NCBI RefSeq assembly: GCF_028640845.1
Contig: NC_080542.1
Coordinates: 129,106,580-129,170,579 of the forward strand
Direction: 5' to 3'
DNA length: 64,000 nt
Origin: Ahaetulla prasina
Lineage: Eukaryota > Chordata > Lepidosauria > Squamata > Colubridae
How positions within the stretch are numbered: position 1 is the stretch's first letter; each line of letters starts with the position of its first letter. Below the pieces are notes generated by a model that made no database searches, had not been told where the DNA came from, and saw only the letters and a program-made list of their open reading frames with translations. Both the position numbers and the translations under genes were made by a program. Below are positions 22,468 to 33,677 of the stretch, in pieces.

Positions 22468-23105
22468 TTGAGATTTGGAGTCGCCAAGTTTTAGACCAAT
22501 CGGATACAAAGACATGGTCTTTTTGAAGGGTAGAAGTATTGTTGATGGTGTTAAATAGTTTGACATCGTCAGCAAAGAGAACACAATAACTTGAGATAAG
22601 GTCACAGAGATCATTTATGTATAGTATGAAGAGTGTTGATCCAAGAACACTGTCTTGGAGAACACCACTTTTGACAGGAACGGGGTTTGATAGAGCGTTG
22701 CCAATTTTGATTATTTGTTGTCTGTTTGACAGGAAGGCATTTATCCAATTGTGAAGAGGTCCTGAAATGCCGTAGGATTTTAGTTTTAGGAGAAGTTTAT
22801 CGTGTACTACTGAGTCAAAAGCTTTGCAGAGGTCTATGTAGATTGCATCTATTGCTTTCCCTTGATCAAAGTTTGTAGTCCATATATTTTTGCAGTGGAG
22901 AAGTTGTAAGTTACATAATAATTTTTTTCTGAAACCAAATTGTTTATTAGAGAGTCGGTTGTTTGTTTCTAGGTGGAGGGTAATGGATTGGTTGATGATA
23001 GATTCCATTACTTTGCAGGTGACACAACATAAAGAAATTGGTCTGTAATTTTCAACTAGGCTGGGACCTCCTTTTTTGAAGATAGGGATGACTGTGGCTA
23101 GAGAC

Positions 23106-24184
23106 CAGGGGTTAAATGCTACTGGATCGGACCGGATCGGACGAGTAGGTAGAGGAGTTTGGTTCTGGTTCGCCGATCCGATAGCAATCGCTGGCTGGCC
23201 ATGCCCCCGAACCAGTCCACGGCCTGCTTGCTGCCCGCTCGCCGCCTGTTCCCCCTTGGCCTTTGGTCAGGGCCCAGTGATACCTCATTCCCCTGAGACC
23301 CCGGAACCACCTCCTGCTTGCCGCCTGCCTCAACCGGGTCGAGGAATGCACCATTCCCCAACACCAGCCTTGTACCGGAGCTGCCGCCAGCTCTTCCTTC
23401 GCCACGCAGCATATACTTACTTTCTTCCAGCGGCTGGCTGCCAGGAAAGGCAAGAATCCAAAAGTTAGAGTCCCTCTCCTTGAATCTGCCGCCGCCATTG
23501 CTGCGTGTTCCATGCACCGACTGCGCAAGCGCACACCCATTTATTTCATTTATTTATCAGCGGCGGGTTGAGTGTGCGCTTGCGCAGCCAGCGCATAGAA
23601 CAAGGTGGCATATTCAAGGAGAGGAACTCCGGTAACTTTTGGATGCTTGCCTTTCCTGGCAGCCAGCCACTGGAAGAAAGTAAGTATATGCCGCGTGGCG
23701 AAGGAAGAGTGGGCGGCGGCTCCGGGACAAGGCTGGTGTTGGGGAATGGTGCATTCCCCGACCCGGTTGAGGAAGCGGCGAGCAGGGGGTGACTCCGGAG
23801 CCTCAGGGGAATGGGGCGTCCTGGGCCCTGGCCCCTGACCAAAGGCGAAGGGCGAGCAGGCAGCGGGCGGTGAGTGGGCGGCAGCTCCGGAGAAAGGCCG
23901 GAGTTGGGGAATGGTACTTTCCCCGACCCCATTGAGGCAGGTGGCGGTTCTGGGGCCTAGGTGAAAGGAGAAGAGGTGGCGAGGGAAAGGGAAAAGGCAG
24001 AATAGAAATTAATTTTTTTTGCTACTGGGTTCTGTGGGCATGGCTTGGTGGGGGGGGTTTGTGACTGAGTGGGCATGGCTGTGAGTGACATTGAGTTGGC
24101 CACGCCCACTCAGTTACAGGACACACCTGCCCACCAAGCCACACCCACAGAGTAGGTAGCAAAAATTTTTAGATTTCACCCCTG
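23106..24184. mobile_element. hAT-like foldback element, 1,079 bp, perfect 8-bp duplication
   Basis: Ends caggggttaaatgctac and gatttcacccctg, with the perfect duplication ctagagac at 23098-23105 and 24185-24192. Nearly the whole GC-rich interior is a long inverted repeat: 23270-23510 pairs with 23560-23830. For example, cttccttcgccacgc near 23393 pairs with gcgtggcgaaggaag near 23693. A second small palindrome lies at 24045-24150. Open frames on both strands are by-products of the palindrome. No transposase is visible. Confidence 0.8.
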
Positions 24185-25824
24185 CTAGAGACCAAAGTTT
24201 GGGAAGGGAACTAGTCGTGAAAGCTTTATCAAAGATTATGCTTAGGGGTTCTGCTATATTGATTGAAAATTTTTTTAAGAAGTATGCACACAGTCTATCA
24301 GGCCCAATAGATAATCATGGTTTCAAGTTGCAAAAAGCTTTTTCAACATTATCTTCTGTGAAGTCTATATGTGTTAAGTTGTTGTACTCATTGTTAGTAC
24401 AATTGGGGAATGTTGGATATGAGCCATCACTGTTTACAAAGACAGAGCCAAAGAATGTGTTAAAAAGGTTTGCTTTAACTGTTTCATCATTACATTCTTT
24501 GCCGTTAGATTCTTTTAGTGGTGGGATGGATCTTGTTTCTTTAAGTTTATTGTTTACAAAATTATAAAAAGCACGATTGGAATTAGTGCGTAGAAGGTCT
24601 TCTTGCTTGGTGTGGTAAATATTGCATTCAGTTTTTATTTGGTTGCAAATATTTCTGTAGCAGTTTTTGAATTTTGCTACATAGCCCTTTTTGTTTCTTC
24701 TCCAGAGGGATTTTTTTTTTGATGGAAGCTTTTTTATTGATATGGGTAATTTGTTTTTTTTTAATTTTGGTGGTGATTTGTGGTACATATAGTTTGATGA
24801 TTCTATTGATTTCAAGTAGGAATACTTTATAGTGGTCTTCTGCAGTGATACAGGTTGAGAATAGATTTTGCCAGTCAAGAAATGAGAGATCGTTGTTTAT
24901 AAGGTCATAGTTGGCTTTTTTAAAATTGTAGTTAGGGGTACTATTATTATGACGATTTATGTGAGAGTGTATATTGAGACAAAAGTCTATCATGCAGTGG
25001 TCACTGTTGGAAAAGGGTTCTTTTATTTGTACTCCATAAATTGAGTTCGTGTTATTACAAAAGATGAGGTCGAGGCAGTTGTTGAGTCTTGTATTGTTAG
25101 TTACTAGTTGTTCAAAACCTAGGTTTGTAACTGCGCTGTATAGTGTAGTATGGATTGGTTCAGTTGTACATTCATTTGTTATTCAGTTTATAGAAGGTAG
25201 ATTTAGGTCACCCAGGAAGATGAGAGAATATGGACAAGAGGTAGCCCATGTTAGCAGTGAGGTTAACATATTTGCATGAGAGATGTCGTAGTCAGGGGCT
25301 CTGTAACATAGTATGAATCTAAGTGTGGTGTTAGTGGACAGGTCACATACAATAATTTCAGGAAGAGAAAGTTTATGTGCAACTTGAATATTTTTTAAGT
25401 TCAGTTATTTTTTTGTAAAAGATAGCTACTCCACCACCTCTGCGGTGTTCACGATCAGATCGAAAGACTTGATACTCTTTATTTGAAATAATGGAGTCAG
25501 GGAGGGATGAGTTCAGCCATGTTTCACAAATAAATATAATATCAAATGTACCATTGTTTAATAAGAGGATAAATTTGGGTAATTTGTTTACAATACTTCT
25601 TGCATTTATTAATTTACATTTGAGACCTGTAGTGTTTGGTGTAGGAGAGGTAAGGGGCGTGCATACCTAGTTTTGATTGATAGTTGATTGAGGGTTTTGT
25701 GCAACAGGTGGTTGAAGGAAGGTTGGTTGAGCAATGAGTGGTTGATCATTGGATGGATGGAGGTTTTGTATGGGTGGTTGGAGGTTAGTAGGTTGATCGA
25801 CAGTTGATTGTACGGGTGGACAGT

Positions 25825-26480
25825 GGTGGGTTTCAAAATTTTTTGCTACCAGTTTGGTGGGCATGGCTAGGTGGGGGGGCATGCGACTGAGTGGGTGTGG
25901 CCAACTTGATATCACTCATGCCCACGCCCACTCAGTCACATAATCCCCCCCACCTAGCCATGCCCACAGGAAAAGGAAGGAAAATTTTCTGATTTCCACC
26001 TAACTATCCCCGCACTCCCTTCGCCTGTCACCCCCATTTCCCCTCCTTTAGCAGCCCTGGCCCTAGCTTCACTTCCTCCCCCACCACCATCTCTTTGTTT
26101 GGGCTGCTTATCTTCCATGGCGGCTGATCTAGAGTTCAGAAGACAAGCTGACCAGAGTTTTTGGCAGCCCCCAGCCAGCCACTGCAGCTGCAAAGTGGTT
26201 CACAAAGAGGCAGTGGCTGGCTGCAGGCTGCCAAAAATTACTGGAGGTTGCAGGAAAAGCTGTTGCCACCATGTTTTTCATGCATGCGCATCCCATTGGA
26301 CTTGCAAGGCACTAGGATGCACGTGTGCGAAGAACATGGCAACAAACAAGGTGGGTGGGATGAGCAAGTGCAACTGGGGGATTAGTTTGGGGGCATGGCC
26401 AGCTGGCCATTGCTACCGGTTCGGCGACCTTCGCCAAATTTCCACCAGTGGTTCATGCGAACCAGTGCAAACCACCTCTG
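25825..26480. mobile_element. hAT-like MITE or composite, ends uncertain
   Basis: Starts cagtggtgggtttcaaaattt and ends gcaaaccacctctg, in the same style as the neighbouring family. It contains a palindrome at 25855-25975 built on gggcatggctaggtgggggg and its complement. The 8-bp flanks do not match (cgggtgga against cagtagaa), so it may be two fused copies. Confidence 0.55.
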
Positions 26481-26588
26481 CAGTAGAAGCTACATCTTCA
26501 GAAAAAATAAGTGAAAAAAACTGATGCCTTCAAATTATGGTGCTAGGAAAAATGTTAAAATGACTACATAAAGAATTCCTAGAATGAA

Positions 26589-29500
26589 TTCAAACAGAAT
26601 AGAATAGAATATAATAGAATAGAATAGACTAGACTAGACTAGACTAGAATAGAATAGAATTTTTATTGTCCAAGTGTAGACCCACAAAGAATTTGTCTTA
26701 GTGCATATACTCTCAATGTACATAAAAGAAAAGATACCTTCATCAAGGTACAACACATACAACACTTAATGATAGTCATAGGGTACGAATTTAACACTTA
26801 ATGATACAACACTTAATGATAGTCATAGGCTACAAATAAGTAATCAGGAAACAATATAAGTATAAATCGTAAGAATACAAGCAAGAAAGTTACAGTCATA
26901 AGTGGAAGGAAATAGGTGATGGGAACGATGAGAAGATTAATAGTAATCCAGATTTAGTAAATAGTTTGATAGTGTTGAGGGAATTATTTGTTTAGCAGAG
27001 TGATGGCATTTGGGAAAAAACTGTTCTTCTGTCTAGTTGTTCTGGTGTGCAGTGCTCTGTAGCGTCATCTTGAGGGTAGGACTTGAAACAGTTTATGTCC
27101 AGGATGTGAAGGATCTGTAAATATTTTCACAGCCCTCTTTTTGATTTGTGCAGTATACAGGGCCTCAATGGAAGGCAGGTTGGTAACAATTGTTTTTTCT
27201 GCAGTTGTAATTATCCTCTGAAGTCTGTGTCTGTCTTACTGGGTTGCAGAACCAAACCGGACAGTTATAGAGGTGCAGATGACAGACTCAATAATTCTTC
27301 TGTTGAACTGAATCAGCAGCTCCTTGGGCAGTTTGAGCTTTCTGAGTTGGCGCAGAAAGAACATTCTTTGTTGTTTTTTGATGTTAGCTGTCCATGCTGA
27401 TGTTAGCTGCGATATGATAGAACCTAAAAATTTGAAGGTCTCTACTGTTGATACTGTATTGTTTAGTATTGTGAGAGGTGGAAGTATGGAAGGGTTTCTC
27501 CTAAAATCCACCCCATTTCTACAGTTTTGAATGTGTTCAGTTCCAGATTGTTCTGGTTGCACCACGAGGCTAGTCGTTCAACCTCCCACCTGTATGGGGA
27601 TTCATCATTGTCTCGAATGAGACTGATCACTGTTGTGTCATCTGCGAACTTCAGTAGTTTGACAGATGGATCGTTGGAGATGCAGTATACAGAGAAAAGA
27701 GAAGTGCAGAGAGCACACAGTCGTGGGGGGCCCTTGTGCTAATTGTACAGGTATCTGATGTGATTCTGCTTAGCTTCACCAGCTGCTTCCTGTTTGTTAG
27801 GAAGCTTGTGATCCACTTACAAGTCTGTTCAGGTACCTGTAGCTGGTTTAGCTTAGTTAGAAGAGTGTCTGGAATGGGTATTAAATGCTGAACTAAAGTC
27901 TACAAAAAGGACCCTTGCATAGGTCTTTGGAGATTCAAGATGTTGTAGGATGTAGTGCAGAGCCAGCATCATCTGTTGATTTATTTGCTCAGTATGCAAA
28001 TTGCAAGAGGTCTAACAGCAGATCCATGATGGTTTTCAAGAAAACCTTTCAAAGGTTTTCATGACTACAGATGTTAGAACAACTTGTCTGTCTTTGATGG
28101 TAGGCTTCTTAGGCACTGGAATGATAGTAGAGTGTTTGAAGCAAGAAGGAACATAGCACATCTCTAGTGATTTATTGAAGATATGGGTGAAGGTAGGGGC
28201 TGATTGGTCAGCACAGACTTTTAGAAGGAGTTATCTTGTCTGGGCCTGGAGCTTTTCCAGGCTTTTATCTGTGAAATAAGCCTTGCACTTCCTTTTCTGT
28301 GATCACTAGGGGTTGTGAACCCAATTGGATGGGGTCAGTTATAGGAGGCTTAGCTGTTGTTGGTGTGTCTGAGATGGGGGTTGTGGAGATAGGTGGTTGT
28401 AGTTTCCTTTCAAACCTGCAGTAAAACACATTCAGGTCATCTGCCAGTTGTTGATTTCCTTCAGCTTGGGAAGGAGGTTTGCCATAGCCGGTGATATTTT
28501 TAAGAGATTTCCATATGTTTGCTGGTTCATTTGTTGAGAACTTATTCTTTAGCTTTTCAGAGTAGCTTCTTTTTGCTGCTCTGATCTCCCTTGTTAATAC
28601 ATTTCTGGCCTGATTGTACAGCATTTTATCACCTTTTCTGTAGGCTTCCTCTTTGGAACAATGTAACTGCTTAAGTTTAGCTGTGAACTAAAGTTTGTTG
28701 TTGCTGTATATTTGCAAGTTCTTTGTCGGTACAAATAGATTTTCACAAAAGCTGGCACATGATGTTACAATATCTGTGAATTCATCCAGGTCTGCAGAAG
28801 TATCTTCAAAAATATTCCAATCTGTGCAGTCAAAGCAAGCTTGCAGCTTTAATTTTGCCTCCTCAGTCCAGGTCTTCACTGATTTAATTGTTGGTTTTGT
28901 GGTTTTAAGTCTTTGCCTGTAAGCAGGTACAAGGTGAATCATGCAATGATCAGAGTGTCCTACAGTTGCTCGCAGTAAAGACTGATAAGCATCTTTTAGT
29001 GTTGTGTAGCAATGGTCTAAAGTATTCTTGCCTCTAGTGGGACAAGTGACATGCTGAAAGTATTTTGGTAGCTCTTTCCTTAAGTTTGCCTTGTTTAGAT
29101 CTCCCAAAATAATGGCCATTGAATTGGGGTATTTGGCTTCATCCTCCATAATTTGATGAGCTAGAGTTCGTAATGCCTTGTTTACACCGGCTTGTGGAGG
29201 GACATAAACAACAATTAGAAGAAATGAGGAAAATTCACAAGGCGAATAGTATGATTTGCAGTTGATAATTAACGTCTCTAAGTTTTTGTCACAGAATTTG
29301 TAAATTACAATCAAATCCTGACACCAGATGTTTTTAATATATAAGCATAAGCCTCCTCCCTTCTTTTTACCAGATGTTTCCGTAATTCTTTCTGTTCACT
29401 TAATCTGAAACCCTGTAGGCTGCTGTCTTCAATTGATTCATTTAACCAGGTTTCAGAGAAGCATAGGACTGTTGAATTGTGAAAATCAGAATTGTATCTG

Positions 29501-29897
29501 TTTAAGAGGAGTATTTCATCCATCTTATTAGCAAGTGAACATACATTGGTTAGGAAAATTGAAGGCAGAGGAGTTTTTATTTCTTCTATTCCTTAATCTG
29601 TTTAAAATCCCAGCCCGTTTACCTCTCTTTATTTGCTTCTTCCGTTTAGTTTTTTTGAGTTTAGTTTTCCCCATGGCTCTGGGGAAATTGCTTCTTCCTG
29701 TGTTAGAATCTCCTCCGGGTTTGTAATGGGGGGTGGGGTGTAAGATCCCAGAGAGCTGATCCTTAAAGAAACGTTGCTTAATTTTTAGCAGATGGTCTCG
29801 TGAGTAAGAGATCCGTAGTGAGTTGCAGAGAATAATTAGAAATAAAGAAACCATTAGAGAACATTTCACTGAGGCAGCCTTCAGTGGCACCATCTTG
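26589..29897 (-). mobile_element. Rex1/Babar-like LINE, nearly full length
   Basis: Minus-strand LINE. Its 3' end is the (GAATA)n-type repeat at 26598-26660 preceded by attctttgtgggtctacac. Then follow the RT C-terminus, RT, linker, endonuclease and an N-terminal basic region to 29893. The 3' end matches 31742-32240 and 63195-63345. Family placement is from resemblance to fish Rex1 proteins. Confidence 0.75.
27236..29893 (-). pseudogene. Rex1-like ORF: endonuclease and reverse transcriptase, broken
   Basis: Starting at 29893 on the minus strand (MVPLKAASVKC), a basic segment KLKKTKRKKQIKRGKRAG leads into an APE-type endonuclease. MDEILLLNRYNSD and CFSETWLNESIE (29523-29440) and IILGDLNKANLRKELPKYFQ with GHSDHCMIHLVP (29120-28940) mark it. 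The linker is at about 28840-28290. The RT palm motif RVLFVDFSSAFNT lies near 27920-27880. The C-terminal frame with FKFLGSIIS and QQRMFFLRQLRKL is 27565-27236. There are stops near 29525, 29310 and 28690, and through the RT. Confidence 0.75.
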
Positions 29898-30147
29898 GAT
29901 CAAATAAAATCACAATGTTCATGGAAGCATAAATGATCAAGCAAGAAATCAGATATTTTGGACATATGATATAAACATATCCTGAACTTTTTTCCAATGA
30001 ACAGAATCTGAGGCAGCCTTCAGTGGCACCATCTTGGATCAAATAAAATCACAATGTTCATGGAAGCATAAATGATCAAGCAAGAAATCAGATATTTTGG
30101 ACATATGATATAAACATATCCTGAACTTTTTTCCAATGAACAGAATC
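29871..30147. repeat. 139-bp tandem duplication at the Rex1 5' end
   Basis: 29871-30009 is repeated at 30010-30147. Both copies start gaggcagccttcagtggcac and end ccaatgaacagaatc. The duplication spans the first Rex1 codons and the flank beyond. Confidence 0.9.
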
Positions 30148-31379
30148 GCTGGAGAAGATTCTTGAATGGCCATTGAAAAATGAATTGACAGAAAACAGGG
30201 CCAGACACTGTCATGATGATGCAAACATGAGTTTACTTGAAGAACCAGTTACCAGTAGGTAGTCCTGATAAAATTAGGCCCATTGGGACCAAAGAGTGGG
30301 AAGTGACTAATATGAAAAAAAAGATACAGCTGATATCTTTGCTGAATACTCCACTGCTTATGTGAAGTATTTGGGTCTGTAGGTCAAAATCAAAAGCTCT
30401 GATAGCTATTGTATGCCATCTAGTGTTAATTATGAGAAAGTGGGATTGTCAGAATAGGGATCTTAGTTTTATAATTGTGTGTACACATTTATTTCTATCT
30501 CTATCTTTAGATATATAATGGATAAGAAGCAGGTCTCCTTTTGCCTAAAAATAATCAGTTGTTTTAGGAATTGGCAGTTCTTTTGGGCACAGAACAGGCA
30601 TACCAGATCTGGGCTCAAAAGCCCGGAAAATACCTAAAGATATGGCATGTCTTCCAATGGACACATTCAAAAAAAGGACTGCCACAGGAGAATCCTACAG
30701 AATCAAAAAACGTAGAGGACACATGGAATGGCCTTGAAGAACAGGAGGAGAAGTCAACAGGTAAGGGGCCAGGTAAGAGGGCCCAGAACCAAGGCCAATA
30801 ATGTAAGAGCCTTTCATACAAGCCCCTGCCTAATTCACATGAAGGTGAAAGGAGGTAGAGGCAAGCACATTCAGACTTGCAAGGTTGTGTTATTATAGCT
30901 AGTATGAGAAAAGTAGTACTGTTCTGCATGGTGTTGGTTTCTTAGTCTTACTACCTCGTAGAACTGACATAATATCTTTTCTAGGATGGGGATCCCCAAT
31001 CACAAAATATCCAGTTATTGGAAGGCAGAGTCCTTCAAGCCCCCTTTCTTGCTACATGAAAGAATGTGAATTATATGCTATCCTCAGTTTAAAATCTTAA
31101 AAGTTAAAGCTACTAGTTTTGCAAAGTTAAACATCAAAAACTTGAGCTTCCTTCAGCTGTTGTTCCTCAGATATTTTAGGATTGCCACATTAAGAATCCC
31201 TAGGCAGCAAATAGCAAAACTGAAATAGTAGTTTGATCTTCAGTTAACTAAGTTAGTCCAGATGTTGGTGTAAAGCTGACATTGTAGATAGCATTTTTAT
31301 TGGGATAATAATGGATATAGAAGTGCCTTTTTCCAATGAGCATCAGGGTTCATCAGAAAATGCTTCCGATATTTAGAAT
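30148..31379. other. No recognised gene or repeat
   Basis: A 76-codon frame at 30571-30801 has no recognisable domain and is not called as a gene. Confidence 0.5.
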
Positions 31380-32298
31380 ACCGTATTTTTCAGACTATCA
31401 GATGCACCAGAGTATAAGATGCACCTACCTTTTTGGGGGAGGAAAACAAGAAAAAAAATATGTCTTTGCCCATTCACTGCCACTCATCTGCCCCAGCCAG
31501 TTTGCCGCCGCCATGGCCCATTCAGCATGGCCCATTTGGCATAGTCTGTTCACTGTGGCCTGTTCACCGCGGGCCATTCGCCACTGGCACGGCCTATTCG
31601 GCATGGCCCGTTCGCCGCCGCTCATTCACCACCACCCGTTCACTGCCGCCACCCGTTCACTGCTACTGCCCATTCAGCGCGGCCCATTCACCGCCTCAGC
31701 CAAAGGGTGGGCGGGGCTTCGGCAACATTTTGCTTCGGCAACATAAAAAAAATAATTGCTACCAACCTGCCTTCCATTGAGGACCTGTATACTGCACGAA
31801 TCAAGAAGAGGGCCATGAAAATATTTGCAGATCCCTCGCATCCTGGACATAAACTGTTTCAACTCCTACCCTCAAAACGACGCTATAGAGCACTGCACAC
31901 CAGAACAACTAGACACAAGAACAGTTTTTCCCGAAGGCCATCACTCTGCTAAACAAATAATTCCCTCAACACTGTCAAACTATGTACTGAATCTGCACTA
32001 CTATTAATCGTCTCATAGTTCCCATCACCAATCTCTTTCCATTTATGACTGTATGACTATAACTTGTTGCTGGCAATTCTTATGATTTATATTGATATAT
32101 TGACCATCAATTGTGTTGTAAATGTTGTACCTTGATGAAGGTATCTTTTCTTTTATGTACACTGAGAGCCTACGCACCAAGACAAATTCCTTGTGTGTCC
32201 AATCACACTTGGCCAATAAAAATTCTATTCTATTCTATTCGCCGCAATTTTCACCCACTTTTAGGGGGAGAAAAAGTGTGTCTTATACTATACATCAA
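31380..32298. repeat. MITE-like repeat, family B, split by a Rex1 3' end
   Basis: Starts accgtatttttcagactatc, then agatgcacc and tataagatgcacc, and ends with tgtgtcttatactat after the insertion. This is the 'tatttttcggactataagacgcacc' interspersed repeat common in reptiles and birds, probably a DNA transposon remnant. A second copy is at 50545. Confidence 0.6.
31742..32240 (+). mobile_element. Rex1-like LINE 3' end
   Basis: Encodes the C-terminal stretch with ARIKKRAMKIFADPSHPGHKLFQLLPSKRRYR (residues spread over 31795-31892). The 3' UTR follows, with ttgatgaaggtatc, tccaatcacacttggcc and an (ATTCT)n tail at 32221-32240. It matches the minus-strand element 26589-29897. Confidence 0.8.
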
Positions 32299-32655
32299 TT
32301 ATTCCAATCCTAAGCCACTTTTTTCTAACTTGGTGCCGATTCAGATGTCAATCGTCTTCCGCTAATATAGTTCTACATACTGATAGAGTTTGACTTACAA
32401 ACATTTGTTTAGTAACTATTCAAAGTCACAGTGGCACTGAAAAAAATGACATGCCCTTTCCTTGCACTTATGACCCTTTCAGCATCTTTGTGATCACATA
32501 ATGCTTGGCAACCAGCATGTATTGACTGATTGCAACATCCTGGGGTCACGTGATCTCCATTTATGACCTTCCAAAAAGCCAAATCAGTTGGGGAAACTAA
32601 TATTGCTTAATGACTGCATGATTAATTTAACAACCAATGCAAATTGGGTTTGATT

Positions 32656-32792
32656 CAGTGGTGGGATTCATGTAATTTAACAACCGGTTCTCTGCCCTAA
32701 TGATTTTTTCTAACAACCAGTTTGCCAAACTGCTCAGAAAGTTAACAACCGGTTCTCCTGAAGTGGTGCGAACTGGCTGAATCCCACCACTG
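32656..32792. mobile_element. hAT-like MITE, 137 bp, perfect 8-bp duplication
   Basis: Ends cagtggtgggattca and tgaatcccaccactg are exact inverted repeats. The duplication gtttgatt is at 32648-32655 and 32793-32800. The interior has two 'aacaaccggttctc' phrases. The same family is truncated at 63920. Confidence 0.95.
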
Positions 32793-32821
32793 GTTTGATT
32801 CACTTAACAACTTTTTAAAAT

Positions 32822-32975
32822 ACAGTAACAGAGTTGGAAGGGACCTTGGAAGTCATCTAGTCCAACCCCCTGCTCATGCAGGAAACCTGTACTAGGGATT
32901 TGAACCACCAAACTGCCGACCTTTCTGATCGACAAGCTCAGCATCTTAGCCACTGAGCCACCTAGTCAGGCTAAC
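32822..32975 (-). mobile_element. tRNA-headed SINE with CR1-type 3' end
   Basis: On the minus strand, a tRNA-like head (ggtggctcagtggctaagat, box B-like ggttcaaatcc) is joined to a CR1 3' terminus (gggggttggactagatgac, ccttccaactctgtta). The head resembles the Sauria SINE head; the tail is that of the CR1 copies at 10494 and 7319. Confidence 0.8.
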
Positions 32976-33022
32976 TGCCTATTTAGCAACAGGATTTTTT
33001 TGTCCCAATTGTGGTCCTATGT

Positions 33023-33625
33023 CAACACTGCCTGTATCTTCTGGGCCGGGGAAAGATGACCTAAAGTAGCTGAGTAAAGCACAACATTTGATCTGTACAG
33101 CTCAAGCGAAGTGGAGAAAGGGTGGAAAAAAGTCCCTTTAGCAATGGTTTTCTGTTTGAGAAAGAAGCATATATATATTCTATTTTGCAAAGCTGATGTG
33201 TTCTTCAAATTTGGCCACTATGTGGCACTCTCCTCATACAAATGTCACAGCCCATGGCTTATTTTCTATGCTTGTTATTAAGAAATATGTCAAAGAAAAG
33301 GATCATTAGTTCATTCAAAAGGATTCTTTTAAGATACTTTTTACATTTTTGTTTTCATTTGTGTAGCTTTTTACATGTTTTTTAAAAAATTCTGATATAT
33401 TTTTATACTTTATACATTTTATATTTTTTGTATTCCCACCCTCCTTATATTGGTATTTGACTGCAGTAAAGATTTGATTTGATTAGTTCATGAAGGAAAA
33501 TAGGAATCTACTGTACATAGAGTGGATCATAAAAATTCAGCTTATAGAAACTGTCAAGGTGATGTTTTATTAACAGAACAGCTAGAAAAACACCGAAATT
33601 CACTTGAGGAAAGTGAAAATAGTAA

Positions 33626-33677
<52 letters not shown>

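Larger units (their letters stand above)
22000..25640 (-). pseudogene. CR1-like ORF2: endonuclease and reverse transcriptase, broken
   Basis: Reading right to left on the minus strand: the APE-type endonuclease start INARSIVNKLPKF and FICETWLNSSLPDS (about 25610-25500), then SDREHRRGGGVAIFY (about 25460-25410). The linker at 24993-24315 is followed by the RT: QFGFRKKLLCNLQLLHCKN, IYIDLCKAFDSVVHDKLL (palm A), GVLQDSVLGSTLFILYINDL and CVLFADDVKLFNT (catalytic FADD, near 22575). The RT is shifted and cut by the hairpin at 22298-22467. The endonuclease has several frame breaks. GVLQDS in place of GVPQGS shows drift. Confidence 0.8.
16573..25665 (-). mobile_element. CR1-like LINE, nearly full length, interrupted by nested insertions
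   Basis: Minus-strand element: the 3' UTR at 16573-16756 continues at 21727 after a 4.96-kb L2 insertion bounded by aatagt (16751-16756 and 21721-21726). It then runs C-terminus, RT (22162-23008), linker (24200-24993) and endonuclease (25000-25625), with a proline-rich lead region to about 25820. A 1,079-bp hAT-like element interrupts at 23106-24184, and an inverted duplication alters 22298-22467. It is the most complete member of this family in the window. Confidence 0.8.
32385..33022. repeat. MITE-like repeat, family A, with two insertions
   Basis: Family A phrases (gacttacaaac, catgtgatc-like, ttaacaacc, aattgtggtcc) surround a hAT-like MITE (32656-32792) and a SINE (32822-32975). Confidence 0.6.

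Noticed and set aside
23112..23932. Overlapping 100- to 140-codon frames on both strands
   Set aside because: They are mirror images created by the long palindrome of the foldback element and its high GC content.
30571..30801. 76-codon frame with charged C-terminus
   Set aside because: No homology recognised, no flanking splice signals I could support, and length is within chance expectation.
31336..31780. His/Pro/Ala-rich frames
   Set aside because: They sit in the repetitive interior of a family B MITE, with no recognisable domain.
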